From PGYU01 sp964637845 (GTDB taxonomy: Bacteria > Bacteroidota > Ignavibacteria > Kapaibacteriales > UBA2268), in the NCBI GenBank assembly GCA_964637845.1, contig CAZWXI010000037.1:1-27094 (forward strand): DNA of 27,094 bases, written 5' to 3'. The notes below the pieces were generated by a model, which ran no database searches, had not been told where the DNA came from, and saw nothing but the letters and a program-made list of their open reading frames with translations. The position numbers and the translations under genes are program-made. This document shows, one piece after another, positions 1-7,857 of the stretch (its first letter is position 1; each line of letters begins with the position of its first letter).

Positions 1-1109
1 TCATTATTAATGTATGAACTGCTCGAATAACGCCTGTCAATAAACCCTCCCGTTTTGAATTTTATAAATCCGAAAAGTTCTTGCTCGTATCTGCTAGATA
101 TGCCATAATAGTGGGCGTCATCTTGAACAAATTTCAGAGTGGTATCTCCAAACCGGAAGTCATAATTTCTGCCTGCAAAGCGGTCATTTTGTGAAGTTGA
201 AAGATATGAGGTCAGTGTTACGGTCGAATTTGTCGGGAAAATATGAGTAAATGTCAAATTCAAATCATGTCTAAACTCACGCTCATTAAGTCCGTCAAAA
301 AGCGGGCTTGTGGAAATTGGGTCGTATAGCTCCTGCTCAATAAATGTATTTGAGCCACCGCTATTACCATGACCATGATTTGTAAAGTATTCCGTGAAAG
401 TCAGCGTTGTGGAATCGTTCGGACTCCATCTGAGGGATATTCTCAAATTCCATAAATTCACCCAATTATTCGAAAATCTTCCATCGGCATTAACATTCCG
501 ATAGCCAAATGTAAAATTCCAATCGGGATGAAAATTTTGAGAAAAAATCCCGTCTGAAGCAAGAAACTCAGCACCACCTTGAGCGAGCCATAATTTGGTA
601 AAAGGTTTATTCGTATTGTGTCGCACCTCTTGGATATTAAGAAAAGCTCCGGGAGAATTATCTCCGAAAATTGAAGCTTTCGAACCCGTGAAAATTTCAA
701 TGCTTTCCATAAACTCCGGAGCATACTGCTCTGGGTTATATGCCCCAAAACTTGGAGATATAAGACTTCTACCATTGCTGCTAATTGAGATAGAGTTAGG
801 AATTGCTCCGTCGGTAAAAAAATGATTAAAAAGCATGTAGGAGCCAAGCGATAATGGATAGAACGATGTTGATTTTGCCAATATATCGCTCAATCCTGTA
901 TAGTTTTGGAATTGGTAATCTCGCTTGGATATACTTTGGGCTGAATTACTGTCAAGCAGGAACATCCTTCCATGCATAGTATTTGGCAATCTGAGAACAG
1001 GAGTAGAGGGTGCGGGTTTAAGTGTGTCGTTTTGTGCTTCTATAACTTCGTTCGAGACAATAAAAACACATGCAGCAAAGAGAGTAGCCCATGCTTTATG
1101 ATATTCCAT
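1..1109 (-). CDS. TonB-dependent receptor-like outer-membrane protein, N-terminal part (runs off left edge)
   Basis: The frame is open for 369 codons from an ATG at 1109 to the window edge, so the C-terminus is missing. The first 26 residues form a Sec signal peptide (hydrophobic core LFAACVFIVS, likely cleavage near EAQ). Residues 70-165 look like a plug domain: a GLSDILAKS segment, then FTDGAIPNSISI, then FMESIEIFTGSKASIFGD, which is the usual ending of a TonB plug. After that come alternating amphipathic strands rich in aromatic residues, as in a 22-strand barrel. No N-terminal carboxypeptidase-like domain is present, and I see no obvious TonB box. It would sit in the outer membrane and import a ligand, or it may be a degenerate TonB-like porin. 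A TAnnTTTG box (1134-1141) lies just upstream. It follows the sugar operon by about 90 bases on the same strand but probably has its own promoter. The substrate cannot be told. Confidence 0.75.
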   Translation of the reverse strand, partial: MEYHKAWATLFAACVFIVSNEVIEAQNDTLKPAPSTPVLRLPNTMHGRMFLLDSNSAQSISKRDYQFQNYTGLSDILAKSTSFYPLSLGSYMLFNHFFTDGAIPNSISISSNGRSLISPSFGAYNPEQYAPEFMESIEIFTGSKASIFGDNSPGAFLNIQEVRHNTNKPFTKLWLAQGGAEFLASDGIFSQNFHPDWNFTFGYRNVNADGRFSNNWVNLWNLRISLRWSPNDSTTLTFTEYFTNHGHGNSGGSNTFIEQELYDPISTSPLFDGLNEREFRHDLNLTFTHIFPTNSTVTLTSYLSTSQNDRFAGRNYDFRFGDTTLKFVQDDAHYYGISSRYEQELFGFIKFKTGGFIDRRYSSSSYINN

Positions 1110-1133
1110 TTTTCGTTTGCAAAAAATCATTTA

Positions 1134-1141
1134 CAAAGATA
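1134..1141 (-). promoter_or_regulatory. Candidate Bacteroidota -7 box for the TonB-receptor gene
   Basis: On the minus strand the sequence is TATCTTTG, matching TAnnTTTG, 24 bases upstream of the ATG at 1109. No convincing -33 TTTG is visible at 19-21 bases, so this is a half-site match only. Confidence 0.3.
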
Positions 1142-1198
1142 ACAAACTATTCTCAAGCATAATATAAGCTCAAATTATAAAAAGACTATCTTTATAAA

Positions 1199-2263
1199 CT
1201 ATGTCAATAGTTTTATCCGATTAAAGATATAATCGAGGCTTTCCTTTTTCAATATTGCTTTATAGTACTGCGTGTCTTTAAATTGCTTGCTTTTTACGTT
1301 ATCGTAGTTCAAATATCGCTTGCTTTTGTTTGAATCAAACCAATAAATCAAATAAATCTTACCTTTTTTTATTTCTATAGCTGTCATACCGCGTTTACCA
1401 ATTACTGCGCCGGAATTAAAAAGACATGGGACAAGTAGTTCACCACCGTAAATACCGCTTTTTAGGAAGTAGTTCTCACCGTTTTGTCGTATATTGTTAA
1501 GTTCTGTTCTCAGCATTGAAATTTTTTGTATGATGAAGTTATTGTCAACATTGACCGATTTATTCAATAATCGCAGATATTTTTCTATCAGTATATTTAG
1601 TGCGTCAATTTTCGACATTGACTCAAATAGCGGCCGATGAGTATGTCCAATAATAGATATAATCTTCTTCTCAGAGGAAAAATTGTAAGCTCGAATTTCG
1701 GTCTTAAACTTCTTTATACTGTTAATCGAAACAGTACTATTATGAAATCCCAAAGGCGTAACTATATATTTAATCAATAGCAAACTTAATAAATTGAAGG
1801 TCTCCATAAAATTAGAAATTTGATGCCCATGGTAAATAAAAATATCATTTCCCTTGTATTTTAATTTTAGACCTTGGAGAATTTTTCTATTTACTTCTGG
1901 CTTTCGGTGTGCATACAGCAAATAATCATGATTACCGATAATTTTGAATAAACAGTCATTTTTGTTGAATTCGTTGAATATTTCATACAAATCTCGCCAT
2001 GCTTCTGCAATCGTATTGATATCAAATCTATATAAATCCTCAATATCCCCGTTTAAAATTAGTTTATATCCCTTTTCAAGATAGTGTTCTTTCAGAACTC
2101 TTATGAATAGTTCGGAATTATGAAGGAAGTCATCTTTTCTGCCCCTATTGCCGAGATGAATGTCACTGAAGATTACAAATTTATCGCCGTCTGTTATGTT
2201 AACCTGTTGTACTTTGTCGTAAAGCCGTTCTAAAATTCGTGAATAGTGAATTTCTTTTTTCAT
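1199..2263 (-). CDS. Calcineurin-like metallophosphoesterase in a glycan operon
   Basis: The 354-residue protein carries the full metallophosphoesterase signature: D34-x-H36 in FSDIHLGNRG, G72-D73 in NGDIEDLY, the GNHD block at 110-113, HGH at 145-147, and GHTH at 206-209. These residues form a two-metal centre that hydrolyses phosphomonoesters or diesters. There is no signal peptide or clear membrane segment, so it is probably cytoplasmic or loosely membrane-associated. It is the last gene of the sugar operon, 7 bases after the NeuB-type gene. LpxH-like pyrophosphatases share the fold but are shorter (about 240 residues), and this one carries an extra 100-150 residues at the C-terminus. In this setting it may remove the phosphate from a sugar-phosphate intermediate after the synthase step, which is inference. 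No Shine-Dalgarno is visible before the ATG, so translation may be coupled to the gene above. Confidence 0.85.
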   Translation of the reverse strand: MKKEIHYSRILERLYDKVQQVNITDGDKFVIFSDIHLGNRGRKDDFLHNSELFIRVLKEHYLEKGYKLILNGDIEDLYRFDINTIAEAWRDLYEIFNEFNKNDCLFKIIGNHDYLLYAHRKPEVNRKILQGLKLKYKGNDIFIYHGHQISNFMETFNLLSLLLIKYIVTPLGFHNSTVSINSIKKFKTEIRAYNFSSEKKIISIIGHTHRPLFESMSKIDALNILIEKYLRLLNKSVNVDNNFIIQKISMLRTELNNIRQNGENYFLKSGIYGGELLVPCLFNSGAVIGKRGMTAIEIKKGKIYLIYWFDSNKSKRYLNYDNVKSKQFKDTQYYKAILKKESLDYIFNRIKLLT

Positions 2264-2270
2264 GGAGTGA

Positions 2271-3155
2271 TTATTTAACCCTTCTTAATTTATTTCTTGA
2301 AGGTATTTCACTTTCGTAAACTCTTTTAATTCCATCACCCAATGCTTGTTCAATATCACGAATATTTTGGACAAGTCTAATGAAACCGCCGATTTCAACT
2401 GAAGCCGCTTGGTCTGTACCCCACATTGCTCTGTCTAAAGTAATGTGACGCTCGACGAAGTTTGCACCTAAGGTTACAGCCGCCCAAGTTGGTGAAAGTC
2501 CTACTTCATGACCCGAGTAACCAATTGGTGTATTCGGATATTTTTCGCGATATGTCTTAATTACATTCAGATTTAGTTCAGATACTTTGCATGGATAAGT
2601 GGAAGTAGCGTGAGCAACCATCAAACCATCAAATCCAGCTAAATTAATTGTAGCTTCAATCTCTTCCATGGTTGACATTCCCGTTGAAATCATTAAAGGT
2701 TTACCTGTCGATTGTGTTTTTGCAATCAGTTCGTGGTCAGTCAGACATGCAGACGGAACTTTGAAAAACGGAACATCATACTGTCTGATAAACTCAACTG
2801 ATGGCTCATCCCAGCACGAAGCCAGCCACGCTATACCATGCGACCTGCAAAAATTATCAATTTCGTCATATTCCTCTTTACCGAATTCCACTTTGTAACG
2901 ATAATCTATATAAGTCATTCTACCCCAGGGTGTATCTCGCTCGATATTCCACTGGTCTTTAGGAACACATAGTTCAGGCGTGCGTTTTTGAAATTTAACG
3001 GCGTCAACCCCCGCGGCGGATGCACCGGCTATCATTCTTTTTGCTAAATCAACTGAACCGTTATGATTGATGCCGATTTCCGCAATTACATATACAGGAA
3101 ATCCGTCGCCGATGAATTTTTCTCCGACTTTTACAAATCTTTTTGTACTACTCAT
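2271..3155 (-). CDS. NeuB-family ulosonic/sialic acid synthase without SAF domain
   Basis: NeuB-family enzymes condense phosphoenolpyruvate with an aldose (ManNAc or a relative) to make a 3-deoxy-ulosonic acid. The 294 residues are one TIM barrel with the family landmarks: AEIGINHNG (E26, N30, H31), AVKFQKR (K54, Q56), STGMST (157-162), ATSTYPC (183-189), GYSGHE with H216, and ERHITLD with H237. The 21-residue spacing of the two histidines matches the metal ligands of NeuB. Typical NeuB/LegI/PseI proteins have about 340-350 residues with a C-terminal antifreeze-like SAF domain. Here translation stops with TAA right after the linker (SEIPSRNKLRR), so SAF is absent. A Shine-Dalgarno AGGA precedes the ATG by 6 bases. 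It lies 25 bases after the SDR gene. The acceptor is probably not standard ManNAc (inference). Confidence 0.88.
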   Translation of the reverse strand: MSSTKRFVKVGEKFIGDGFPVYVIAEIGINHNGSVDLAKRMIAGASAAGVDAVKFQKRTPELCVPKDQWNIERDTPWGRMTYIDYRYKVEFGKEEYDEIDNFCRSHGIAWLASCWDEPSVEFIRQYDVPFFKVPSACLTDHELIAKTQSTGKPLMISTGMSTMEEIEATINLAGFDGLMVAHATSTYPCKVSELNLNVIKTYREKYPNTPIGYSGHEVGLSPTWAAVTLGANFVERHITLDRAMWGTDQAASVEIGGFIRLVQNIRDIEQALGDGIKRVYESEIPSRNKLRRVK

Positions 3156-3180
3156 TTTTTATCCTGATGAATTAAATTGT

Positions 3181-3984
3181 TTACCAAATTGTCCAACCAC
3201 CATCAATAACAAGATTGGCGCCTGTCATGTAAGAAGATGTGTCTGATGCTAAAAAAATAAGCCCTCCCATGAATTCATTTGCTTGTGCCATTCTGCCGAG
3301 TGGTGTTCGCTCAGAGTATTTTTTAACGAAGTGTTCGTCTTGACTATTCTCAACTCCGCCCGGAGATAACGCATTTACTCGCACTCCGCTACTACCCCAG
3401 TATGCCGCCAAATATTTCGTAAATGCAATAACAGCTCCCTTTGTTGTTGGGTAGGATGGGGATTTATACATTTTACGATTACCTTCACTATCTAAATAAA
3501 GTGATTGGTCTGGTGCAACAATACCATAAGTTGAGGCTATATTGATTATGCTACCACTTTTGTTTTTCGCCATTTCGCTTCCAATAACTTGTGAAGCAAG
3601 AAACATTCCCGTAATGTTTACATCAACAATTTTTCTAAAAAAATCTAAACTATAATTTTCAAATTTGGATTCTTCCAAGGAGTTAAGCGGATTTTCTACC
3701 ATGTCGTTTATGGCGGCATTATTGACGAGAACATCCACTTTCCCAAACTTTTTTATCGTCTTAGACAATAATTCATTCAACGAACTTTTGTTTGTTATAT
3801 CGCATGCCATTCCTAATGACTCTGTGGGCAAATTCTTGGCTAATTCGATACAGTTTGCGTTGTTTAAGTCGGCTGCAATCACATTTGCACCTGCTTCCGA
3901 CAAAGCTTTGCAATGATACTTGCCTAATAAACCCGCTGCACCCGTAACTACAGCGACCTTACCTTTTAGTGAAAATATTTCCAT
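3181..3984 (-). CDS. SDR-family NAD(P)-dependent oxidoreductase (PtmA-like)
   Basis: This is a classical short-chain dehydrogenase of 267 residues. It has the nucleotide motif TGAAGLLG (14-21), NNAA (88-91), catalytic S151, and Y178-x3-K182 (YPTTK), and it ends with the family tail (GANLVIDGGW). A longer frame runs up to 4038, but I chose the ATG at 3984. It is preceded by AAAGAAG, sits one base after the aminotransferase stop, and starts directly before the cofactor domain (MEIFSLKGKVAVVTG). SDRs of this type (PtmA in Campylobacter flagellin glycosylation) occur in clusters making legionaminic-like acids. Here it probably oxidises a hydroxyl of the sugar precursor to a ketone, which the neighbouring aminotransferase could then aminate; that role is inference. 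The substrate is unknown. Confidence 0.87.
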   Translation of the reverse strand: MEIFSLKGKVAVVTGAAGLLGKYHCKALSEAGANVIAADLNNANCIELAKNLPTESLGMACDITNKSSLNELLSKTIKKFGKVDVLVNNAAINDMVENPLNSLEESKFENYSLDFFRKIVDVNITGMFLASQVIGSEMAKNKSGSIINIASTYGIVAPDQSLYLDSEGNRKMYKSPSYPTTKGAVIAFTKYLAAYWGSSGVRVNALSPGGVENSQDEHFVKKYSERTPLGRMAQANEFMGGLIFLASDTSSYMTGANLVIDGGWTIW

Positions 3985-3985
3985 A

Positions 3986-5317
3986 TCACTTCTTTGGTTT
4001 GATGTTAAAATTTCCAACTTTTCGAAAAACAGGCTCAATTGCTTGTCCTAATAAATTTTTCTCAAGATTACCTGTTTCAACATTTTCTTTTAGCATGGGT
4101 AATATCTCGGAATAAACCTTCAAAGTATAGGATATGTCACCGTCCGTATGTGAGTAGGAGATGTTATGAAAACCCGACCATAATATACCGCGTTTCAATA
4201 ACTCTTGTTGCATATATGATTTCATTATTAACGGATTCGCGGCTCTTGCGTCAAAAGTTACTATGGTTCTGAATGGATAGCCGTTAATTCCTACGTAATC
4301 AATACCTATTTCGTTAATAATTGATTTGATGCCATTTTTGAGGATTGTACCTTTGTCATGTAAGGCAGTAATTACATCTTTTTCCAACATCTCTTCAATA
4401 GTTGCTTTTGCGGCAGCTAACGACAACGCTTCGCCACCAAAAGTAGTAAAGAAGAACACATCATTTTCAAGCAGTTTCATAATGTCGGCTTTCCCCGTTA
4501 GAATTGACAAAGGCATACCGTTGGCAATTGCTTTTGAAAATGTCGCTAAATCTGCCTTTACTCCAAAATATTCCTGTGCACCGCCCAATGCCATGCGGAA
4601 TCCCGTCCACATTTCGTCGAAAATTAAGATAATGCCATTTTCAGTGCAGATTTCACGTAATTTGTGAAGAAAATCGCCGGTCGGCTCTTCGAAAACAATC
4701 GGCTCGAGGATTACAGCGGCTGTATCGCCATCAATCGAGTTGATTACGCTGTTTATGTCATTATATGCGAATGTATAAGTCAAATCTGTAACTTCTTGCG
4801 GAATCCCTTTATTTCGGTCAGTTACAGCAATATACCAATCGTGCCATCCGTGGTAACCACAACAAAGTATCTTGTTTTTCCCCGTGAAAGCTCTTGACAA
4901 TCGAATAGCGGCAGTTGTAACGTCACATCCCGTTTTACTATATCTTACTGCTTCAGCATTGGGGATGATTGAACTAAGCAGGTCGGCTAATTCAACTTCC
5001 AACGGGTGCATGAGAGAAAACGTTATGCCACACTGGAGTTGCTCTTTTATCGCTTGGTCAACTCTTGGATAGCAGTATCCGAGTGAAATTGGACCTACGC
5101 CCATCGTATAATCAATATATTCATTCCCGTCAACATCCCAAACATGCGAACCTAAACCTCTTTGCAAATAGTGAGGTGCTATTCCGCGGACATGTTGCCC
5201 GGGACCTTTAGCCAATGTTTGTGTTGTTGCGGGTATTAATTTTTCGGCTTTCGAAAGTAATTCCTTTGATTTTTCAATAATCGGGTAATCGTTGTTGAAC
5301 GCTACTTTATTTTGCAT
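3986..5317 (-). CDS. Class III PLP aminotransferase, glutamate-1-semialdehyde 2,1-aminomutase family
   Basis: The 443-residue protein has the class III fold: an N-terminal segment through the GLGSHVWDVDGNEYIDYTMG substrate-loop region, EPIVFEEP, the PLP-ring aspartate in FDEMWTGFR (D234), and the Schiff-base lysine in ATFSKAIANG (K262). A frame opens at 5341, but the ATG at 5317 has an ideal Shine-Dalgarno (AAAAGGAG) and begins one base after the transketolase stop, so I chose it. Its closest family is glutamate-1-semialdehyde aminomutase (HemL), which moves an amino group within one molecule. Relatives in surface-sugar clusters are thought to aminate keto sugars. Placed between a transketolase and an SDR, it more likely introduces an amino group into the sugar than makes heme; no other heme gene is nearby. 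Confidence 0.87.
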   Translation of the reverse strand: MQNKVAFNNDYPIIEKSKELLSKAEKLIPATTQTLAKGPGQHVRGIAPHYLQRGLGSHVWDVDGNEYIDYTMGVGPISLGYCYPRVDQAIKEQLQCGITFSLMHPLEVELADLLSSIIPNAEAVRYSKTGCDVTTAAIRLSRAFTGKNKILCCGYHGWHDWYIAVTDRNKGIPQEVTDLTYTFAYNDINSVINSIDGDTAAVILEPIVFEEPTGDFLHKLREICTENGIILIFDEMWTGFRMALGGAQEYFGVKADLATFSKAIANGMPLSILTGKADIMKLLENDVFFFTTFGGEALSLAAAKATIEEMLEKDVITALHDKGTILKNGIKSIINEIGIDYVGINGYPFRTIVTFDARAANPLIMKSYMQQELLKRGILWSGFHNISYSHTDGDISYTLKVYSEILPMLKENVETGNLEKNLLGQAIEPVFRKVGNFNIKPKK

Positions 5318-5318
5318 T

Positions 5319-6245
5319 CTATCTACTCCTTTTGAATTCATCGTAAATTTTGTTGGCTATCAAACTTCCTGCTAAGCCTTCGTGGAAAACAATATCATCA
5401 ATGTTTAGAGCAGGTTTGAAATACTTATCTTTCAATCCCATTGGTAATACAGGGCAAAATAGTTTATTGCGATTTAAAAGTCGGCAAACTATTGAATATA
5501 ATCCAGTTGATTCTAAATGGTCCTCGATAGTCACAATAAGTTGAGTTTCGAGTGAGGCATTCATTATGGCTTCAGTATCTATTGGCTTAACTGTTCGCAA
5601 ATTGTATAATCGTACGGAAAGTCCTAATTCTTCCAGTTTTTTTGACGCAAGCAAAGCTTGTTTGAGCATTGGACCATAGCTTAAAATTGTAACGTTGATG
5701 CCGTCTTTAATCAGTTCTGCTTTTCCGATATCGAATTGACTTTTGTGATTTACAATTTTTGGATTATCGACATAGCGAATGTAGTATGGCTCGTCACTTT
5801 CGATTATTTGTGGTAAGCAAATCAATAAATCTTCGATATCCGATGGTGCGAATACATTTATACCTGGAATACCTGACATTAATCCAACATCGTCAATTGC
5901 CTGATGAGTAGCTCCATTTGCCGTGGATAATATTCCGGGGATATACCCAACGAGTTTCACGGGCAATTTTGGATATCCGATATCAGTGCGGATAAATTCA
6001 AACGCCCTGCCTGTCAGAAACATTGCTAACGCATGAACTATTGGTTTCTTCCCGCGGAGAGCCATTCCTGCGGCGGCCCCGACTAATGTCATCTCACATA
6101 TCCCAACATCAATAAAACGCTCGTTTAACTTTTCGGGAATATTTCTAATTGCGGCTCTATTCTCGGCGGTCATTACAACGAGAGACTGTTCTTCTTGGCA
6201 CATATGATAAAGCAACTGCTCATAGGTAGTAATTTCAGAAATCAT
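5319..6245 (-). CDS. Transketolase-like, C-terminal subunit (pyrimidine-binding plus C-domain)
   Basis: The 308 residues match the second half of a transketolase/DXS-type enzyme. GICEMTLVGAAAGMA (residues 48-62) holds the conserved glutamate (E51) that activates the aminopyrimidine ring of thiamine diphosphate. A phenylalanine- and arginine-rich segment (AFEFIRTDIGYP) and the transketolase C-terminal domain (YGPMLKQALLASKKL, VEDHLESTG-like) follow. It overlaps the N-terminal subunit by four bases (ATGA), the usual arrangement for stoichiometric expression of a split enzyme. The pair should transfer a two-carbon ketol unit between sugars, or decarboxylate pyruvate in a DXS-like way. Its operon partners suggest it builds or shortens the carbon chain of a dedicated sugar rather than serving the pentose phosphate pathway. 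Confidence 0.88.
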   Translation of the reverse strand: MISEITTYEQLLYHMCQEEQSLVVMTAENRAAIRNIPEKLNERFIDVGICEMTLVGAAAGMALRGKKPIVHALAMFLTGRAFEFIRTDIGYPKLPVKLVGYIPGILSTANGATHQAIDDVGLMSGIPGINVFAPSDIEDLLICLPQIIESDEPYYIRYVDNPKIVNHKSQFDIGKAELIKDGINVTILSYGPMLKQALLASKKLEELGLSVRLYNLRTVKPIDTEAIMNASLETQLIVTIEDHLESTGLYSIVCRLLNRNKLFCPVLPMGLKDKYFKPALNIDDIVFHEGLAGSLIANKIYDEFKRSR

Positions 6246-7054
6246 AGTATCTCCTGCTTCAAGTTTTGATATTCTTCGTTGCTTATATTACAGAACCACT
6301 TATCTGCTCGATTTTCCCAAGATTTTATACCTCTGCCTCTTATTGTGTCGGCAATGATTACACTTGGTTTTCCGTAGGAATACGGTACATCATCAAGAGA
6401 TTGTCTAATTTCATCGTATGAGTGTCCGTCAATTCTTCTTACTCCGCAACCAAATGCAAGAAATTTATCCTCTATCGGCTCGATGGGTAATAACTGCTCG
6501 GTTTGGAGATTAGCCTGAAACTTGTTTCTATCTATTATTATTATCATATTGTCGAGCTTTTTTGATGTCGCTACCAAGATAGCCTCCCAATTTGACCCTT
6601 CGTTTAATTCCCCGTCTCCGAGTATTACTATTACTTTGTTATTTAGCCGTTCAATTTTTAATGACAATGCTACACCGACTCCGATTGGTAGTGAGTGTCC
6701 GAGTGAGCCAGAATGAAATTCTATACCGGGTATATTTGTATTTGGGTGCCAGTAAATGTCGTCTTTAATTTTTAAGTGATTGTTGAATCTTGACGCATCA
6801 ATCCAGCTAAGTTCGGCAAACGCTCCATATAGTGCAGGGACCGCATGTCCTTTTGATAGGAACAAATAATCGCGTTCATCTGAGTTGAGCAAATCCTTGC
6901 TGATATGCATGTAGTTATTGTATAGGTATGTAACGAGTTCGACCATTGAAAGCGATGCACCGGCAAAACATCCTCCGTTCGTTGACATCTTCAGTATGTG
7001 CTGCCGTACATTTTTCGCAAATTGAGTTAGTTCCTTTTCGCTCAGTAATTTCAA
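6242..7054 (-). CDS. Transketolase-like, N-terminal subunit (thiamine diphosphate-binding); TTG start
   Basis: The 270 residues match the pyrophosphate-binding domain of transketolase. They include LSKGHAVPALYGA (66-78), the HSGSLGHSLP segment and the thiamine-diphosphate/Mg motif GDGELNEGSNWEA (146-158, with G-D-G and N155). The start is a TTG at 7052-7054. The only nearby in-frame alternatives are internal, an in-frame TAA lies a few codons upstream, and AGAGGG sits 7 bases before the TTG. The nearby ATG is in another frame and stops after two codons. The gene starts 12 bases after the cytidylyltransferase stop and overlaps the C-terminal subunit gene by 4 bases. It works with that subunit as one enzyme. 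Two-gene transketolases are common in archaea, in some bacteria and in dedicated sugar clusters. Confidence 0.88.
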   Translation of the reverse strand: MKLLSEKELTQFAKNVRQHILKMSTNGGCFAGASLSMVELVTYLYNNYMHISKDLLNSDERDYLFLSKGHAVPALYGAFAELSWIDASRFNNHLKIKDDIYWHPNTNIPGIEFHSGSLGHSLPIGVGVALSLKIERLNNKVIVILGDGELNEGSNWEAILVATSKKLDNMIIIIDRNKFQANLQTEQLLPIEPIEDKFLAFGCGVRRIDGHSYDEIRQSLDDVPYSYGKPSVIIADTIRGRGIKSWENRADKWFCNISNEEYQNLKQEIL

Positions 7055-7066
7055 AACATATCCCTC

Positions 7067-7855
7067 TTAATTATCATAATTTGTTATTGTCTTTAATTCA
7101 TTCAGATGATTTCTATACCAGTATTCACCTGCGTATTTCTTGTTCAGTTCAGTGATTTCAGGTTTTTCTCGCAATAAGTTCAAAATATCGGGAAGTTCGA
7201 AAAATTCATTTTCTGGATATAACTTCTCATAAATTGCTTTGATAAACTGGTAGTCCTCGGGATAATCAATAGTAAAACGATGACTTTTTGATAAATCAAG
7301 CCCCGTCTCCCAAATTACATTTTCAATGCGAAACAAATCGGGGTTTTCCCAAATGTAGGGGGTTGTATGCTCAAGTTCAAAGTTTTTGCTTGCATTTTGC
7401 CATACATAACTTAAGGCATCCATATTAATTATTTCAACATCATTACCATCCGGATAACTCGCGGGGTGAAGATTGCTCACGTAGTCTATACGAGGATATA
7501 ATTCTATAAACTTCGCTAATACTCTATCAATGACTTGCGGAGAAATCAGTGGACAGTCCGACGGAATTTTTACGATTGCGTCTGCTCCATAAGCCAAACC
7601 AGCTTGGTAGTGCCTGTCGAGCAAATTATTCAGTTCACCTCTAAAGAAGTGGATGTTATAACTTTTGCATAACCCGGCAATCGGCTCGTCACTTGTATCA
7701 GTGCTTGTAGCAACGACAATTAGCGATTTCAACTTCGAACGTGCAATTCTTTCGTATTGATGAATTAAAAGCGGTTTACCTAATACGTCTTGCATGACTT
7801 TACCCGGAAACCTTGTCGAACTCATTCGAGCTTGAATAATTACTACAATTTTCAT
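7067..7855 (-). CDS. SpsF/NeuA-type cytidylyltransferase
   Basis: The 262-residue protein begins with the nucleotidyltransferase signature VVIIQARMSSTRFPGKV (residues 4-20), in which R and K bind the CTP phosphates. The VVATSTDTSDEPI and IPSDCPLISPQVIDR segments carry the metal-binding aspartates. This matches the acylneuraminate cytidylyltransferase superfamily, and more specifically the SpsF-like subgroup found in spore-coat and flagellar sugar clusters. The expected reaction is CTP plus a ulosonic acid giving the CMP-sugar and pyrophosphate, in the cytoplasm. It starts two bases after the stop of the transferase gene. With the NeuB-type synthase in the same operon, it is the likely activating enzyme of the pathway. 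The exact sugar is not known. No strong Shine-Dalgarno is visible, so coupling to the upstream gene is likely. Confidence 0.87.
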   Translation of the reverse strand: MKIVVIIQARMSSTRFPGKVMQDVLGKPLLIHQYERIARSKLKSLIVVATSTDTSDEPIAGLCKSYNIHFFRGELNNLLDRHYQAGLAYGADAIVKIPSDCPLISPQVIDRVLAKFIELYPRIDYVSNLHPASYPDGNDVEIINMDALSYVWQNASKNFELEHTTPYIWENPDLFRIENVIWETGLDLSKSHRFTIDYPEDYQFIKAIYEKLYPENEFFELPDILNLLREKPEITELNKKYAGEYWYRNHLNELKTITNYDN

Positions 7856-7857
7856 AG

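Noticed and set aside
595..825. 76-codon open frame on the plus strand
   Set aside because: Antisense shadow of the receptor gene; no start signal or recognisable domain.
458..847. 129-codon open frame on the minus strand
   Set aside because: It lies inside the TonB-receptor reading frame in another phase; the receptor frame has the signal peptide and plug features.
4326..4667. 113-codon open frame opposite the aminotransferase
   Set aside because: Antisense shadow with no ribosome site; opposite a well-supported class III aminotransferase.
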